Positions 31,784 through 41,860 of a stretch of 64,000 nucleotides of DNA are shown here, one piece after another. The DNA comes from Erwinia piriflorinigrans CFBP 5888. GTDB taxonomy: Bacteria > Pseudomonadota > Gammaproteobacteria > Enterobacterales > Enterobacteriaceae. Below the pieces are notes generated by a model. The model was not told the DNA's origin. It was given only the letters and a program-made list of their open reading frames with translations, and made no database searches. Made by a program: the position numbers and the translations under genes. Position 1 is the stretch's first letter; each line of letters begins with the position of its first letter. The DNA lies in assembly GCF_001050515.1 (NCBI RefSeq), contig NZ_CAHS01000015.1:558001-622000 (forward strand), written 5' to 3'.

Positions 31784-33268
31784 TCAATCCTGATTATTTT
31801 TTGCGTTAACCTCTTGCACCTGCGGTCGGTACTTCCATAGCCAGCGCCCACTGTCCATACGTCGGTAGAAGAAAAGACCACGTATCATCCAGTCCAGCAC
31901 CATTCCCAGCCAAATGCCTATCACGCCGAACCCGAGCACAATACCCAATAGATAACCGGCAACAATTCGCCCTCCCCACATACTAAGCAGTGATATCCAC
32001 ATGGTAAAACGCGCATCGCGTGCGCCTTTTAGTCCGGCAGGCAGCACCCAGGATGCGGCCCAGAACGGCATAAAAGCGGCGTTTAGCCATACCAACATTT
32101 TCACTACGTGAACAACCGATTCATCCTGAGTGTAAAACCGCGCCAGCGTCCCGGCGAGTGGAACGGTCAACAGCGCAAGAGTGAATACCACGATGCTCGA
32201 CAGCCAGAAGATATAACGCAATAGCCGTTCTGGCTGTCCCAGCTGACCACGGCCAAGTCGCGTGCCGACAATAATCGTCGCCGTCGATCCCAGCGCGTTC
32301 CCCGGCAGGTTAATCAGTGACGCAATGGAGAAAGCAATAAAATTACCCGCGATCACGTCGGTACCCATACCGGCTACAAACACCTGGGTCAGTAATTTGC
32401 CACCGTTAAACAGCACCGATTCAATACTCGCCGGGACACCAATACCGAGGACTTCGCGCAGGATGCCGATATTCAGCCGGGTGAAATAACTTTTTAGCGA
32501 GATTTTCAGCACCGGAACAAAGCCGATGACCAGCACATAAAGCACCGCCGCAGCGCCGATATAACGTGAGAGGGTTAATCCCAGACCTGCACCGACAAAA
32601 CCCAGCCCGTGCCACGAAAAACAGCCATAGATCAGCACGCTGCTGATGGCGATATTCAGGATATTCATCCCGCCGTTAATCAACATCGGGATTTTGGTAT
32701 TACCGGCTCCACGCAAAGCGCCACAGCCGATAAGCGCAATGGCCGCAGCCGGATAGCTCCAGGCGGTGACCTGTAGATAAGAGAGTGCCAGCTCTTTTAC
32801 CTGCGGCTCTGCCTGACCCGCCACCAGGTCGATGATTTGCGGGCCGATAAATTCAATCGCCAACGCCAGAACGACGGCGAATCCGGTCATAATAATCAGC
32901 GACTGTCGCGCTGCCGCAACCGCACGCTCCCGGTTGAGCTTGCCGAGACTGAAAGCCACCACCACCGTGGTTCCCAGGTCAATAGCGGCAAAAAAGGAGA
33001 TCACCACCATATTAAAGCTGTCTGCCAGGCCGACTCCGGCCATCGCCTCTTTTCCGATCCAGCTGACAAGAAAAGTGCTTAAGACCCCCATCAAAAGGAC
33101 GCACAGGTTCTCAAAAAATATCGGCACTGCCAGCGGCGTAATTTCACGCCAGAATAATACCCGCCAGGAACGCCTTTTCGGATACCACGCACTACCTTTG
33201 ACTGCCTGCGCGACAGAAAAGCTGAATTTTTGCAAGATGAGTCCAGTTATCACCAAGAAAAGGGGCAA
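31784..33268 (-). CDS. yeeO: MATE-family efflux protein YeeO
   Basis: Up to 494 aa. Twelve-helix multidrug and toxin extrusion transporter, nearly collinear with E. coli YeeO (FWREITPLAVPIF, LLMGVLSTFLVSWIGKEAMAGVGLADSFNM, GCGALRGAGNTKIPMLINGG, NLPGNALGSTATIIVG). E. coli YeeO exports flavins and some peptides. Conservation is strong from about residue 33 onward; the N-terminus is uncertain because the longest form begins with TTG and no candidate start has a good ribosome site (another is GTG at 33253). Its position between an asn tRNA region and yeeX is conserved synteny. Confidence 0.9.
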   Translation of the reverse strand: MPLFLVITGLILQKFSFSVAQAVKGSAWYPKRRSWRVLFWREITPLAVPIFFENLCVLLMGVLSTFLVSWIGKEAMAGVGLADSFNMVVISFFAAIDLGTTVVVAFSLGKLNRERAVAAARQSLIIMTGFAVVLALAIEFIGPQIIDLVAGQAEPQVKELALSYLQVTAWSYPAAAIALIGCGALRGAGNTKIPMLINGGMNILNIAISSVLIYGCFSWHGLGFVGAGLGLTLSRYIGAAAVLYVLVIGFVPVLKISLKSYFTRLNIGILREVLGIGVPASIESVLFNGGKLLTQVFVAGMGTDVIAGNFIAFSIASLINLPGNALGSTATIIVGTRLGRGQLGQPERLLRYIFWLSSIVVFTLALLTVPLAGTLARFYTQDESVVHVVKMLVWLNAAFMPFWAASWVLPAGLKGARDARFTMWISLLSMWGGRIVAGYLLGIVLGFGVIGIWLGMVLDWMIRGLFFYRRMDSGRWLWKYRPQVQEVNAKNNQD

Positions 33269-33446
33269 TTTTTATCATGGTAAAGCCGCTATCATTATGC
33301 AAAGTCTTTTATGTTTCAAATTGCGGCTTAAAAAGCTGAATAATTTTATCGTGCTGATATTTATCTTTTTTATAGCATTTCCCCTGCATCATGATCGGCC
33401 GTAACGCCCTACTTTACGGATTTTTCACAGGGACAGAAGACATGAA

Positions 33447-33474
33447 AAAGCCGGGCTGTTTCCAGCCCGGCTTT
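33447..33474 (-). terminator. Terminator of yeeX
   Basis: On the minus strand AAAGCCGGGCTG, a 4-nt loop, CAGCCCGGCTTT and further T residues, 35 nt past the yeeX stop. Confidence 0.88.
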
Positions 33475-33508
33475 ACGCGGTTAGCAGAGGGTCCCAGCTA
33501 GAGGTCAA

Positions 33509-33826
33509 CTACCCCTTTACTTCGCCCAACGTTTTCAGTTTTTTCGACAAATCGCGGCGTTCTTTTGACAGATCGGCTACTTTGATGATGTATTCATCAA
33601 CACGATCTTCATAATCGCTGCGCATACTGGTAATGATTTCCTGGATAGCCTCAATGCTCATACCCGGCTTGATGTACTCACTCAGGTTATCAAGCAGCAG
33701 CACACGCTTCTGGTTGTCACGGATTTTCTTTTCGTTATCGTGAATTTCACGCTGCAGTTTGTTCTTACGACGGAACAGACGTACGAACTCAAGCACGTCG
33801 TGGAATGATTGCTTTGCATTTTCCAT
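33509..33826 (-). CDS. yeeX: DUF496 / UPF0265 protein YeeX
   Basis: 105 aa from the ATG at 33826, chosen by alignment to E. coli YeeX; earlier in-frame Met codons are not conserved. It is a highly charged helical protein, [46 protein letters not shown] and [17 protein letters not shown], with likely coiled-coil ends. Function is unknown and the protein is conserved across enterobacteria. Confidence 0.93.
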   Translation of the reverse strand: MENAKQSFHDVLEFVRLFRRKNKLQREIHDNEKKIRDNQKRVLLLDNLSEYIKPGMSIEAIQEIITSMRSDYEDRVDEYIIKVADLSKERRDLSKKLKTLGEVKG

Positions 33827-33986
33827 GAAGACACCTTTCATTTTGGCCTGCACTTACAGGCATCATTGTCGTGGCTATCAGCTTAGCGGCGCACCGCCGC
33901 CGATGGCAATTTTAACTTGCATAACCGGATAGTTCCTATCTTACCCTGAAGCCGACTTTATCGCAGTAAGTTGTTGCTGAATCATT

Positions 33987-35045
33987 CTATTTTCGCAACG
34001 CGAGACGGGTGAGATCGGACAATCTTTCCAGCTGGCGGGCCATTTCCAGACTCAGCCAGACGTAGCCATGTATCGGCGTTTCTACCCGTTCATGACTGTT
34101 TGATTCGGCAATCAGCAGCCTCAGTTCTCGACTGATTTCCGCTAATTCAGCGCTATGGGCCGCGATGTTATCGCCACTCCCCTCCACCACCGCCAGGGAC
34201 AGAGCACGCAGGGTGCTTTCCGTCATCTGCTGCGCCCGGCGTAGTGCCGGAGCATTGAGCATAATCAGATGGCTTTGACGTGATGCCCACCACGCATTGA
34301 GTTGCAGCTCAAGGGTACAAACCAGATTGCGATTCAGCGTCTGGATCGCTTCAAAAACGGAGCGTGGCGTGCGGGTCTCTTTGCTGGAGGGGTCGATCAG
34401 GGCTCGCATTTTAATCACATTACCCAGCAGGCGATGGAGTGGACGTGCAAGGCGCGGTTTTTCCACCAGATTAGGCGATAATCCGGCACGATAAACGCGC
34501 GCTGTTTCCAGCAGCATGTCAGAAAACTGAATACGCCAGTGGGTATAGGCTTTTTGCGGCCAAATGCTGGTGAACAGCAGTGCCAGCAACGAGCCCAGTA
34601 TCACATCCCCACCACGCCAGAGAGCGGTGGTCATATCTCCGGGCACGCCGCCGCAGACAACGCCGAGGGTGATGCCAATCAACAGCGCCATATACGGATG
34701 TTTCCCGAGGGTGAGAAAGCCGCTGATAAACATCACTATTGCACACCACACCAGCATAAAGGGTAGTGAGTAAAGCTCCAGCCGGATAGCAATCAACCCG
34801 GCTATCGAGCCGAATAGCGTGCCGCCAATACGTTGTAACGCACGCGGAAAAACGTTGCCCCAGGAAGAAACAGGCCCCATCACCACCACCAGCGTGATCA
34901 GCGGCCAGCTGCCTTCCGGGATCTCCAGCAGCCGCACCAGCAGAAAAGTCAGAATAAATGCCAGCGCGATACGCACGCCGTGCACAATGCGGTAATGACG
35001 GTAAAGGCTGAATTGAAAAGCGGTCAGCGGCATATCCAGTCGCAA
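33987..35045 (-). CDS. yeeA: FUSC-family inner-membrane protein YeeA
   Basis: 352 aa. The TTG at 35045 is preferred because MRLD...FQFSLYRHYRIVHG aligns with E. coli YeeA from its first residue and GGAG lies 6 nt upstream; an ATG at 35033 is possible. About six N-terminal membrane helices (RIALAFILTFLLVRLLEIPEGSWPLITLVVVMGPVSSWGNV, GGTLFGSIAGL) are followed by a cytosolic helical domain. FUSC relatives include aromatic-acid exporters such as AaeB; the substrate of YeeA is not known. Confidence 0.9.
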   Translation of the reverse strand: MRLDMPLTAFQFSLYRHYRIVHGVRIALAFILTFLLVRLLEIPEGSWPLITLVVVMGPVSSWGNVFPRALQRIGGTLFGSIAGLIAIRLELYSLPFMLVWCAIVMFISGFLTLGKHPYMALLIGITLGVVCGGVPGDMTTALWRGGDVILGSLLALLFTSIWPQKAYTHWRIQFSDMLLETARVYRAGLSPNLVEKPRLARPLHRLLGNVIKMRALIDPSSKETRTPRSVFEAIQTLNRNLVCTLELQLNAWWASRQSHLIMLNAPALRRAQQMTESTLRALSLAVVEGSGDNIAAHSAELAEISRELRLLIAESNSHERVETPIHGYVWLSLEMARQLERLSDLTRLALRK

Positions 35046-35206
35046 GAGTGGCTCCGAAAGCAGAATGGAGTGAATAGCGCGACATCATACCCTAAGCAGG
35101 TGCGGGGAACAGGCGATGAAGTCAATTTCTGTGTGAGCTTTGTGCTTAATCCCGGCGCGATAAGCAGAAAAATAGACCTGGCTTAACCTGTTCCTGCCGC
35201 TGAGTT

Positions 35207-36388
35207 TTAAAACTTCAACTTGATGTAGTCTGTTATGCGCGTAATTAATCCCGCTTCCGCCACCGACTGCAAAGCAACCAGAGGATAGCTGGCAAGCTGT
35301 TTATCTCCCTGCATCAACTGGATAACGCCGACCTGCTCATGCAGCTTGATGGGGGCTTCCAGATCTTTACGCTCAATAACGTATTTGGCCTTGACGTGCT
35401 GCACCTCATCACGCGGTAGCGTAAAAAAGAGATCTTTATCGCTGCCTAAAGCAATACGGTGCGGATTACCATACCAGACATTTTCGTGGCCGATCTCTTT
35501 ACCCGCATGGAACAGCTGCACGGTATCGAAATGACGTTGTCCCCATACCAGCAGCTTGTGCGCCTGCTCTTCGCGCCCTTTGGGGCTTTTGCCGCCCATG
35601 ACCACCGCAATCAGACGACGCTGACCGTCCAGACTTGAGGCGATAATGTTGAAGCCCGCGCTTTCGGTATGGCCGGTTTTCAGGCCGTCGACATGAAGCT
35701 CTTTGTCCCACAGCAGGCCGTTGCGATTCTGCTGGGTGATACCGTTCCAGGTAAGGGATTTTTCACTGTACATCTGATAGAAGTCAGGTTCGCCGCTGAT
35801 GATGGCACGGGATAAGATTGCTAAATCACGCGCGGTGGTGAACTGCCCCGGGGCATCGAGGCCATGTACGGTCTCAAAATGGGTATTGCTCAATGCCAAT
35901 TTTTCCACGTAGTGATTCATCATGGTGACAAAGTTATTCTGGCTGCCTGCAACATAATCTGCCAGTGCCACGCAGGCATCGTTACCCGAATCAATAATGA
36001 CGCCACGGCTGAGATCGCGCACGGAAACCTTTTCACCAGGTTTGAGGAACATCAGTGAAGAGCCTTTAAACAGCGGATTTCCGGCAGCCCAGGCATCCTT
36101 ACCTACCGTCACCATATCGTCACGGGTGATACGTTTTTGATCGATGGCCCGATCGACCACATATCCGGTCATCAGCTTGGTCAGGCTGGCCGGGTTACGG
36201 CGCTCGTCAGGTTGACCGGAGGTGAGGATCTGCCCGGTGGTCGCATCCATAAGCACCCAGGAAGCAGCATCAATGGCAGGAGGCGTCATCGGCAAGGACA
36301 GGCCGTTAACAGGGGTGAGATCGGCGGCATGGGCGGCTCCGCACAGGGCAATCAGCAAAGTAAAACGTGTGGGCAGGCACTTCTTCAA
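35207..36388 (-). CDS. dacD: D-alanyl-D-alanine carboxypeptidase, penicillin-binding protein 6b
   Basis: 393 aa from the TTG at 36388, which has GGAGG 8 nt upstream and gives a protein matching E. coli DacD at its N-terminus; longer in-frame starts lack support. Signal peptide up to AHA. Active-site motifs of a low-molecular-weight PBP: SLTK (in NPASLTKLMTGYVVDR), SGN (VIIDSGNDACVALADY) and KTG (VDGLKTGHTESAGFN). The C-terminal PBP5-type domain ends in an amphipathic anchor, ITDYIKLKF. It removes terminal D-Ala from peptidoglycan pentapeptides in the periplasm. Confidence 0.94.
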   Translation of the reverse strand: MKKCLPTRFTLLIALCGAAHAADLTPVNGLSLPMTPPAIDAASWVLMDATTGQILTSGQPDERRNPASLTKLMTGYVVDRAIDQKRITRDDMVTVGKDAWAAGNPLFKGSSLMFLKPGEKVSVRDLSRGVIIDSGNDACVALADYVAGSQNNFVTMMNHYVEKLALSNTHFETVHGLDAPGQFTTARDLAILSRAIISGEPDFYQMYSEKSLTWNGITQQNRNGLLWDKELHVDGLKTGHTESAGFNIIASSLDGQRRLIAVVMGGKSPKGREEQAHKLLVWGQRHFDTVQLFHAGKEIGHENVWYGNPHRIALGSDKDLFFTLPRDEVQHVKAKYVIERKDLEAPIKLHEQVGVIQLMQGDKQLASYPLVALQSVAEAGLITRITDYIKLKF

Positions 36389-36558
36389 CAGGAGATCCTC
36401 CAGGTACAGGTGAAAAGTGCGCATGTTGTACGGGATCTGTTGCTGCATTGTGTAACTAAATTGCAAGAAAATATAAAATTTCAGGTAATGAGCATAATCA
36501 GAAAGGTGAATGTGCTGAAGATAAGCGGCCTGCCCGCCACTCGCGCTTATGCTGCCAG

Positions 36559-36807
36559 CTAAAAATGGATGGGAGCGCTTATTGTGATGTCCTCTGACCC
36601 AAAGTTCGGTGGCAGCCCCTGCCGGACGCGGATCTTCTCATCTTTTGTTGGCTTGTGCGTGGCGGCATTATTGGGGAACGTTCCCGGCCCCTTTTTGCAG
36701 CCAAACCCTTGGCAGACAGGGCTACGCTCAATCTTTACCTCGCCGGGATAAGTACGGGTACAGCCGGATAGAAAAAAAGTGAATAGCATGAGGATCGATA
36801 ACTTCAT
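36559..36807 (-). CDS. Small predicted lipoprotein
   Basis: 82 aa with AAAGGGA 8 nt before the ATG. Residues 1-15 are a lipoprotein signal with lipobox LSGC, so Cys16 should be lipidated. The mature part carries two close cysteines in SPVCQGFGCKKGPG, a possible disulfide, then a basic stretch and a C-terminus GLPPNFGSEDITISAPIHF. No family is recognised with confidence. E. coli has sbmC at this place between dacD and sbcB; this gene is unrelated to it. The signal and ribosome site argue that it is real. Confidence 0.7.
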   Translation of the reverse strand: MKLSILMLFTFFLSGCTRTYPGEVKIERSPVCQGFGCKKGPGTFPNNAATHKPTKDEKIRVRQGLPPNFGSEDITISAPIHF

Positions 36808-37126
36808 GATGTAAATCCCTTTATGTGAAAATCGCCGTTAGTCTACTCTCGATCCACTGAACAAAATGCAAACAACTTCCCGCCATGCCTGACGCATCCG
36901 ATATTTCAGTCCAGGGTGAATATGGTTTACCATAACCTCAGTCACGAACATGTCATCGGGTCGCAGGCACAAACCGTATTCATAGATTATGTGCTGATTG
37001 ACGCCATTCACCCGCGATCGGGGAAGCGTCCGCTAACATGCCGGAAAAAACAGAAGCAACATCGCTGCTGCCTAGAATAAAACCTGAAAAGAAACCTATA
37101 ACATCAACCACAGGCAACCCTATACC
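36808..37126. other. Intergenic region upstream of sbcB
   Basis: About 320 bp with no convincing gene. A 14-bp palindrome, TATGGTTTACCATA, lies at 36921-36934. Promoters for sbcB and for the divergent lipoprotein gene must lie here but were not resolved. Confidence 0.4.
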
Positions 37127-38554
37127 GTGAAAGATAAGCCAGCCCAGCCCACTTTCCTGTTCCACGACTACGAGACATTCGGTATAAGCCCGTCTCTCGA
37201 CCGCCCTGCGCAGTTCGCCGCTATCCGTACCGACATGGATTTTAACCTTATCGGCGAGCCGGAAGTGTTTTACTGCCGCCCGGCAGATGACTATTTGCCG
37301 CAGCCTGAGGCAGTGATGGTAACCGGTATTACCCCGCAGATTGCCCGTGCTCGCGGGGTTAACGAGGCGGAATTTACCCAACGTATTCATCAACTGTTCA
37401 GCGCACCGAATACCTGTGTGGTGGGCTATAACAACGTGCGTTTTGACGATGAAGTCAGCCGCAATCTTTTCTACCGTAACTTTTACGATCCTTACGCCTG
37501 GAGCTGGCAACACGGAAACAGCCGCTGGGATCTGCTGGATGTCATGCGCGCCTGCTACGCGCTGCGCCCGGAGGGTATCATTTGGCCCGAAAATGATGAC
37601 GGCTTCCCCAGTTTCCGTCTTGAACATCTGACTAAGGCGAACGGCGTAGCTCATGAGAATGCCCATGATGCGATGTCAGACGTGTATGCCACTATCGCTA
37701 TGGCAAAACTCGTGAAGGAGAAACAGCCGCGCCTGTATGATTTCCTCTACGCTCACCGCAATAAGCAGAAAATCAGCGCGCTGATTGATATCCCGCAGAT
37801 GAAACCGCTGGTACATATCTCCGGCATGTTCGGTGCAGCAAGGGGGAATACCAGCTGGATCGCGCCGCTGGCGTGGCACCCGGATAACCGTAACGCGCTG
37901 ATAACCTGCGATCTCGGTGGCGATATGGCCCCGCTATTGGAACTGGACGCTGACGCGCTACGAGAGCGGCTTTACACACGCCGTGAAGATCTGGATGGGG
38001 CTTCCCCGGTGCCGCTCAAGCTGGTGCATATCAATAAATGCCCGGTGGTCGCACCGGCTAATACCCTGCGCCCGGAAGATGCCGAACGTATCGGCATCGA
38101 TCGTCAGCACTGCCTTGATAATCTCGCCCTGCTGCGCCAGCATCCCGAAGTACGTGAAAAAGTGGTGACGCTGTTTGCCGACGCGCAGCCCTTTATCTCA
38201 TCAGACGATGTGGATGCCCAGCTCTACAACGGTTTCTTTAGCGATGCTGACCGCAACGCGATGAATATTGTGCGCCAGACGGCGGTAGAGAACCTGCCGG
38301 CGCTGGATCTCACCTTTAACGATGCGCGCATCGAAAAACTGCTGTTCCGCTTCCGGGCACGCAACTTTCCCGGCACACTAAACGATGCGGAACAGCACAG
38401 CTGGTTGCAGCACCGGCGCGAGATGCTGAACCCCGAACGTGTGCAAGGGTACGTGCAGGAACTGGAGATGCTGTTTAATCAGTACGAGGGGGATCAGGCT
38501 AAGCAGGGGCAGCTCAAAGCGCTGTTTGCCTATATGCAGGAACTGGTGTCATAG
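37127..38554 (+). CDS. sbcB: Exodeoxyribonuclease I
   Basis: 475 aa from the GTG at 37127. It degrades single-stranded DNA 3' to 5' and acts in recombination and mismatch repair, binding SSB. The DEDD exonuclease core is visible: FLFHDYETFG (Asp and Glu ligands), YNNVRFDDEVSRNLFYRNFYDPY and the later ENAHDAMSDVYATI. The C-terminal SH3-like and helical regions (NKCPVVAPANTLRPEDAERIGI, FRARNFPGTL) match E. coli ExoI throughout. The ribosome site is weak. Confidence 0.96.
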   Translation: MKDKPAQPTFLFHDYETFGISPSLDRPAQFAAIRTDMDFNLIGEPEVFYCRPADDYLPQPEAVMVTGITPQIARARGVNEAEFTQRIHQLFSAPNTCVVGYNNVRFDDEVSRNLFYRNFYDPYAWSWQHGNSRWDLLDVMRACYALRPEGIIWPENDDGFPSFRLEHLTKANGVAHENAHDAMSDVYATIAMAKLVKEKQPRLYDFLYAHRNKQKISALIDIPQMKPLVHISGMFGAARGNTSWIAPLAWHPDNRNALITCDLGGDMAPLLELDADALRERLYTRREDLDGASPVPLKLVHINKCPVVAPANTLRPEDAERIGIDRQHCLDNLALLRQHPEVREKVVTLFADAQPFISSDDVDAQLYNGFFSDADRNAMNIVRQTAVENLPALDLTFNDARIEKLLFRFRARNFPGTLNDAEQHSWLQHRREMLNPERVQGYVQELEMLFNQYEGDQAKQGQLKALFAYMQELVS

Positions 38555-38583
38555 CGGGTTATCCACGCGCAGCATGAATAATA

Positions 38584-38618
38584 GGGGCAACCCTTAATGG
38601 TGGTTGCCCCGTTTTTTT
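38584..38618. terminator. Terminator between convergent sbcB and plaP
   Basis: GGGGCAACC and GGTTGCCCC with a 9-nt loop, followed by GTTTTTTT on the plus strand; it overlaps the end of plaP. Confidence 0.88.
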
Positions 38619-39984
38619 ACATCATATCTTCACTGCACTGCGGAACCGGATTACGGAAGCTGCGGGTGACGAAAGTCAGATACAGCAGGCCAATAGCCGC
38701 CCATACCAGCCCAAGTACCATTGAACTCTCCTCCAGATTCACCCACAGAGCACCCACGGTCAGGGCACCCAATAGCGGCAGCACCAGGAAGGTGAAGTTA
38801 TCCTTCAGCGTTTTATTACGGCGCTCGCGGATCCAGAATTGAGAAATCACCGACAGATTCACGAAGGTGAACGCCACCAGCGCACCAAAGTTAATCAGCG
38901 CCGTGGCGGTCACCAGGTCGAAGCTGATTGATGACAGCGCGATCACGCCAACCAGCAGCACGTTTAACGCCGGGGTACGCCACTTAGGGTGGATATAGCC
39001 GAAGAAACGCACTGGGAACACGCCATCGCGGCCCATCACATACATTAACCGTGATACGCCCGCATGTGCCGCCATACCGGAAGCCAGTACCGTCACGCAG
39101 GAGAAAATCAGAATGCCGAACTGGAAGGCTTTGCCCGCCACATACAGCATGATTTCCGGCTGCGACGCGTCCGGATCTTTAAAGCGCGAGATGTCCGGGA
39201 AGTACAGTTGCAGGAAATAAGACACCACGATAAAGATTAGGCCGCCAATCAATGCAGTCAGGAAGATGGCTTTCGGGATCACCCGCTCAGCATCTTTGGT
39301 CTCTTCCGACAGAGAACTGATACCGTCAAACCCGAGGAAAGAGAAGCAGAGTATGGTTGCCCCGGTAATCATCGGCACCACATGGGCATTTTCCGACCAG
39401 AACGGCTTACTGCTGACTAAGGTGCCTTGTCCTACACCGTGCGCCACGCCCCAAACTACCATTCCCATGATGGAAACCATCACCACCACCTGAAGCACAA
39501 CAATGACGCTGTTGAAGTTGGCCACGGTTTTGATGCCTTTGAGGTTAGAGAGGGTCATAAAGCCCACCAGCAACACCACAAAGATCCACGAAGGGACACC
39601 GGGTACCAGCGCTTCCCAATATATTTTCGCCAGCAGAATGTTGATCATCGGCATAAACAGATAATCAAGTAGCGAAGACCAGCCGACCATAAAACCGACG
39701 TGCGGGCTGATCGCTTTCTGTGCGTAGGTATACGCCGATCCCGCTGAAGGGAAGCGGCGTACCAGCTGACCATAACTCAGCGCGGTGAACAGAATAGCAA
39801 TCAGCGCAAATGCGTATGCGGTGGCAACGTGGCCGTCAGTCAGGCCAGAAACGATGCCGAAGGTATCAAACAGCGTCATTGGCTGCATATAAGCCAATCC
39901 CATCATAACAACGGGTAATAACGTCAGTGTTTTTTTCAATTTTGCACGCGGCTGTGCGGCTGGGGTTGCGGTATTATGCGCCAT
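38617..39984 (-). CDS. plaP: Putrescine importer PlaP, APC superfamily
   Basis: 455 aa, twelve predicted membrane helices. It is nearly collinear with E. coli PlaP (YeeF): [85 protein letters not shown] and [17 protein letters not shown]. PlaP is a low-affinity proton-driven putrescine importer in the inner membrane. Transcribed alone, convergent with sbcB. Confidence 0.94.
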   Translation of the reverse strand: MAHNTATPAAQPRAKLKKTLTLLPVVMMGLAYMQPMTLFDTFGIVSGLTDGHVATAYAFALIAILFTALSYGQLVRRFPSAGSAYTYAQKAISPHVGFMVGWSSLLDYLFMPMINILLAKIYWEALVPGVPSWIFVVLLVGFMTLSNLKGIKTVANFNSVIVVLQVVVMVSIMGMVVWGVAHGVGQGTLVSSKPFWSENAHVVPMITGATILCFSFLGFDGISSLSEETKDAERVIPKAIFLTALIGGLIFIVVSYFLQLYFPDISRFKDPDASQPEIMLYVAGKAFQFGILIFSCVTVLASGMAAHAGVSRLMYVMGRDGVFPVRFFGYIHPKWRTPALNVLLVGVIALSSISFDLVTATALINFGALVAFTFVNLSVISQFWIRERRNKTLKDNFTFLVLPLLGALTVGALWVNLEESSMVLGLVWAAIGLLYLTFVTRSFRNPVPQCSEDMM

Positions 39985-40539
39985 GATTCAGCCTCCCCAT
40001 AGCGTCAACCTTTCTGGGTTGATCCACAGGGAAACTTCGCGTAATGCGATAGCTTTTCGAAAGAGGATTAAGGAGTGTGCGGGCAGGAGTAAAGGTATTC
40101 CCTGCCACGGCGCCGTAGTCGTCGCGCTGGCGGATTCCAGCGCCAGCCGGAGTGAGATAGTGTAGCCCCATGTTTGTATCCTCAATAAACACATTACTGT
40201 GTATTTAAAAGCGTTTATCTATCCGGTTCTGGACCGGCCTCTTAAAAGACGAAGTTAATACCGCGTGCAAAAGACAAAAAAACCGCTGCCGGTGTAACCA
40301 GCATCGGTTGTTTAATCTATAAACCCATTAACTCAAATTGCCGTAAAGCGGCAAACGCGCATGCAGCTTGAAGTATAAAGGGCTATTGCAGGGGCCGTAT
40401 TCTGCACCATACAAAGGCACAGTGGCAAGTCATACGGGCCATGATAAGAAAATTCTTTATGGTACGGAAAGTAAACAATACTGAACGTTAACGGGCTTAC
40501 CCATACCCGCGTAAACGCGGCTAACAAACCCGCTATCTT
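39985..40539. other. Intergenic region between plaP and the FAD/oxoamine-synthase operon
   Basis: About 555 bp without a credible gene. The plaP-proximal part should hold the plaP promoter. At 40276-40309 lies the terminator described separately. A 64-codon open frame at 40333-40527 on the minus strand has no ribosome site or recognisable features. This stretch marks the left edge of the accessory insert. Confidence 0.5.
40276..40309 (-). terminator. Terminator of the oxoamine synthase/FAD oxidoreductase operon
   Basis: On the minus strand AACCGATGC, a loop and GCAGCGGTT (8 of 9 pairs) are followed by seven T. It lies about 230 nt downstream of the FAD gene stop codon. Confidence 0.7.
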
Positions 40540-41832
40540 TCAGCCATAAAGAGAGTAAAGATAACCATCACGTTGAACGTCATAGCCTGCAACCTTTGTG
40601 ACCGCTCCTGCTTTATCTCCAGTCCCCTGACTTTCATTTAGCGGTCTGGTGTCGCCAAACTGCGATAAAAAGTGGTTCGTATCTTCCTGAGACTGACTGA
40701 TATTCGTTATATGCTGAATATCATCCTCACTGCGGATGGGTAATCTGGCGACATCGCAAACAAAATTAAAATAATTTTCATAATCATTTGCCCGTGCATG
40801 CTCATACTCTTCTAAGGCTCTGTTAACCGACATGAGCCCGGATAAAGCGCGGCCCAGGTATCCGCTAATTAATTCAGAATCACGCAGCGCATGAGTCATG
40901 CCCATCGCCGTCACCTGGTCCTTGAAGCTGCCAGCATCGCCGATTAAAGCCCACCCCGGACCAATGCTTTTCCTTTGAAAAGCCACCATTTTCTCGCATC
41001 CTTTAAAGGATTTTTCCCTTTTACCTTCACGGATCAGGGCAGCGGTTTCCTCATCGCAAAAATCGAATGTTTTAAAGAAATTATTTTCGGCATGGCGACT
41101 GAAATCTTTCCACCAACTGGCCGGCCCGTAGGCTAACGCCATATGCGTGCCGTCAGACGTAGGGAAGATCGCCGATCCCAGCCTGCCCCGATTACTGATT
41201 GTCAGCTCTTCTTTATTTAGCCCGGAGTAGTAGCCAAAAAAAGCGAAGGTAGAATCTTCGCGTCGATCGTAAACTTCCGCTTGTACCGCATCAGCAAATG
41301 AGGAGTGACGACCATCAGCACCAATAACAATTTTCGCTTTTGCCTGGAAGGTATTGCCATTTCCCGTAGTGGCACTGATGCCCGTGACGGCACCATTCTC
41401 AGTCAGCAGAGATGAAAACTTCACATTCTGTCTGATTTCAGCGCCTGCCAACTCCGCCGCCTTGAGTAATTCATAATCCAGCAGCAGTCTTCTGGGGCCA
41501 CAATAGATATCTGTAGCGTGATGACAGTCATTGTGAACCTTCAGAAATCTTTTCCGTATGTCGTCTAGGGGGATAGAACCTGACAACTTAACCCCCTCAA
41601 TATAGATATTCATCCTACGATAATTCGGGGTTTTCTTTAATATCTCGCCAGCAACGCCAAGCCGGTTTAAATAGGACACGCCCCTCGGCCACAAAAAATG
41701 AGTGGATAATCTGTCACGAGGAAAAACACTTTGATCTATCACTAACACGTGGTGACCCTGTGATGCGAGGTGGGCAGCTGCCGATGATCCTGCCACGCTG
41801 GCACCGATAATAATGGCATCGAAATTTTCCAT
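40540..41832 (-). CDS. FAD-dependent oxidoreductase/monooxygenase of unknown substrate
   Basis: 430 aa. A group-A-type flavoprotein fold: Rossmann motif IIIGASVAGSSAAAHLASQGHHVLVID at residues 6-32, then RDRLSTHFLWPRGVSYLNRLG as seen in a branch of FAD oxidoreductases near geranylgeranyl reductases and halogenase-like enzymes. The second FAD motif is IVIGADGRHSSFADAV, and the GD motif is GWALIGDAGSFKDQVTAMGMTHALRDSE. The lysine of the flavin-halogenase WxWxIP motif is not seen, so hydroxylation or reduction is likelier than halogenation. Second gene of a two-gene operon, 28 bp after an alpha-oxoamine synthase gene, suggesting that it oxidises the aminoketone or a product derived from it. Base composition is AT-richer than the flanking backbone. 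Confidence 0.75.
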   Translation of the reverse strand: MENFDAIIIGASVAGSSAAAHLASQGHHVLVIDQSVFPRDRLSTHFLWPRGVSYLNRLGVAGEILKKTPNYRRMNIYIEGVKLSGSIPLDDIRKRFLKVHNDCHHATDIYCGPRRLLLDYELLKAAELAGAEIRQNVKFSSLLTENGAVTGISATTGNGNTFQAKAKIVIGADGRHSSFADAVQAEVYDRREDSTFAFFGYYSGLNKEELTISNRGRLGSAIFPTSDGTHMALAYGPASWWKDFSRHAENNFFKTFDFCDEETAALIREGKREKSFKGCEKMVAFQRKSIGPGWALIGDAGSFKDQVTAMGMTHALRDSELISGYLGRALSGLMSVNRALEEYEHARANDYENYFNFVCDVARLPIRSEDDIQHITNISQSQEDTNHFLSQFGDTRPLNESQGTGDKAGAVTKVAGYDVQRDGYLYSLYG

Positions 41833-41860
41833 CTTAATGGCCTTCTTGTGTGGGTGTTAT

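Noticed and set aside
36980..37666. 228-codon minus-strand open frame opposite sbcB
   Set aside because: It lies largely antisense to the well-conserved sbcB coding sequence, which explains its openness in GC-rich DNA.
40333..40527. 64-codon minus-strand open frame between plaP and the FAD oxidoreductase gene
   Set aside because: No ribosome site, Cys/Tyr/Ser-rich composition unlike neighbours and no recognisable motif.
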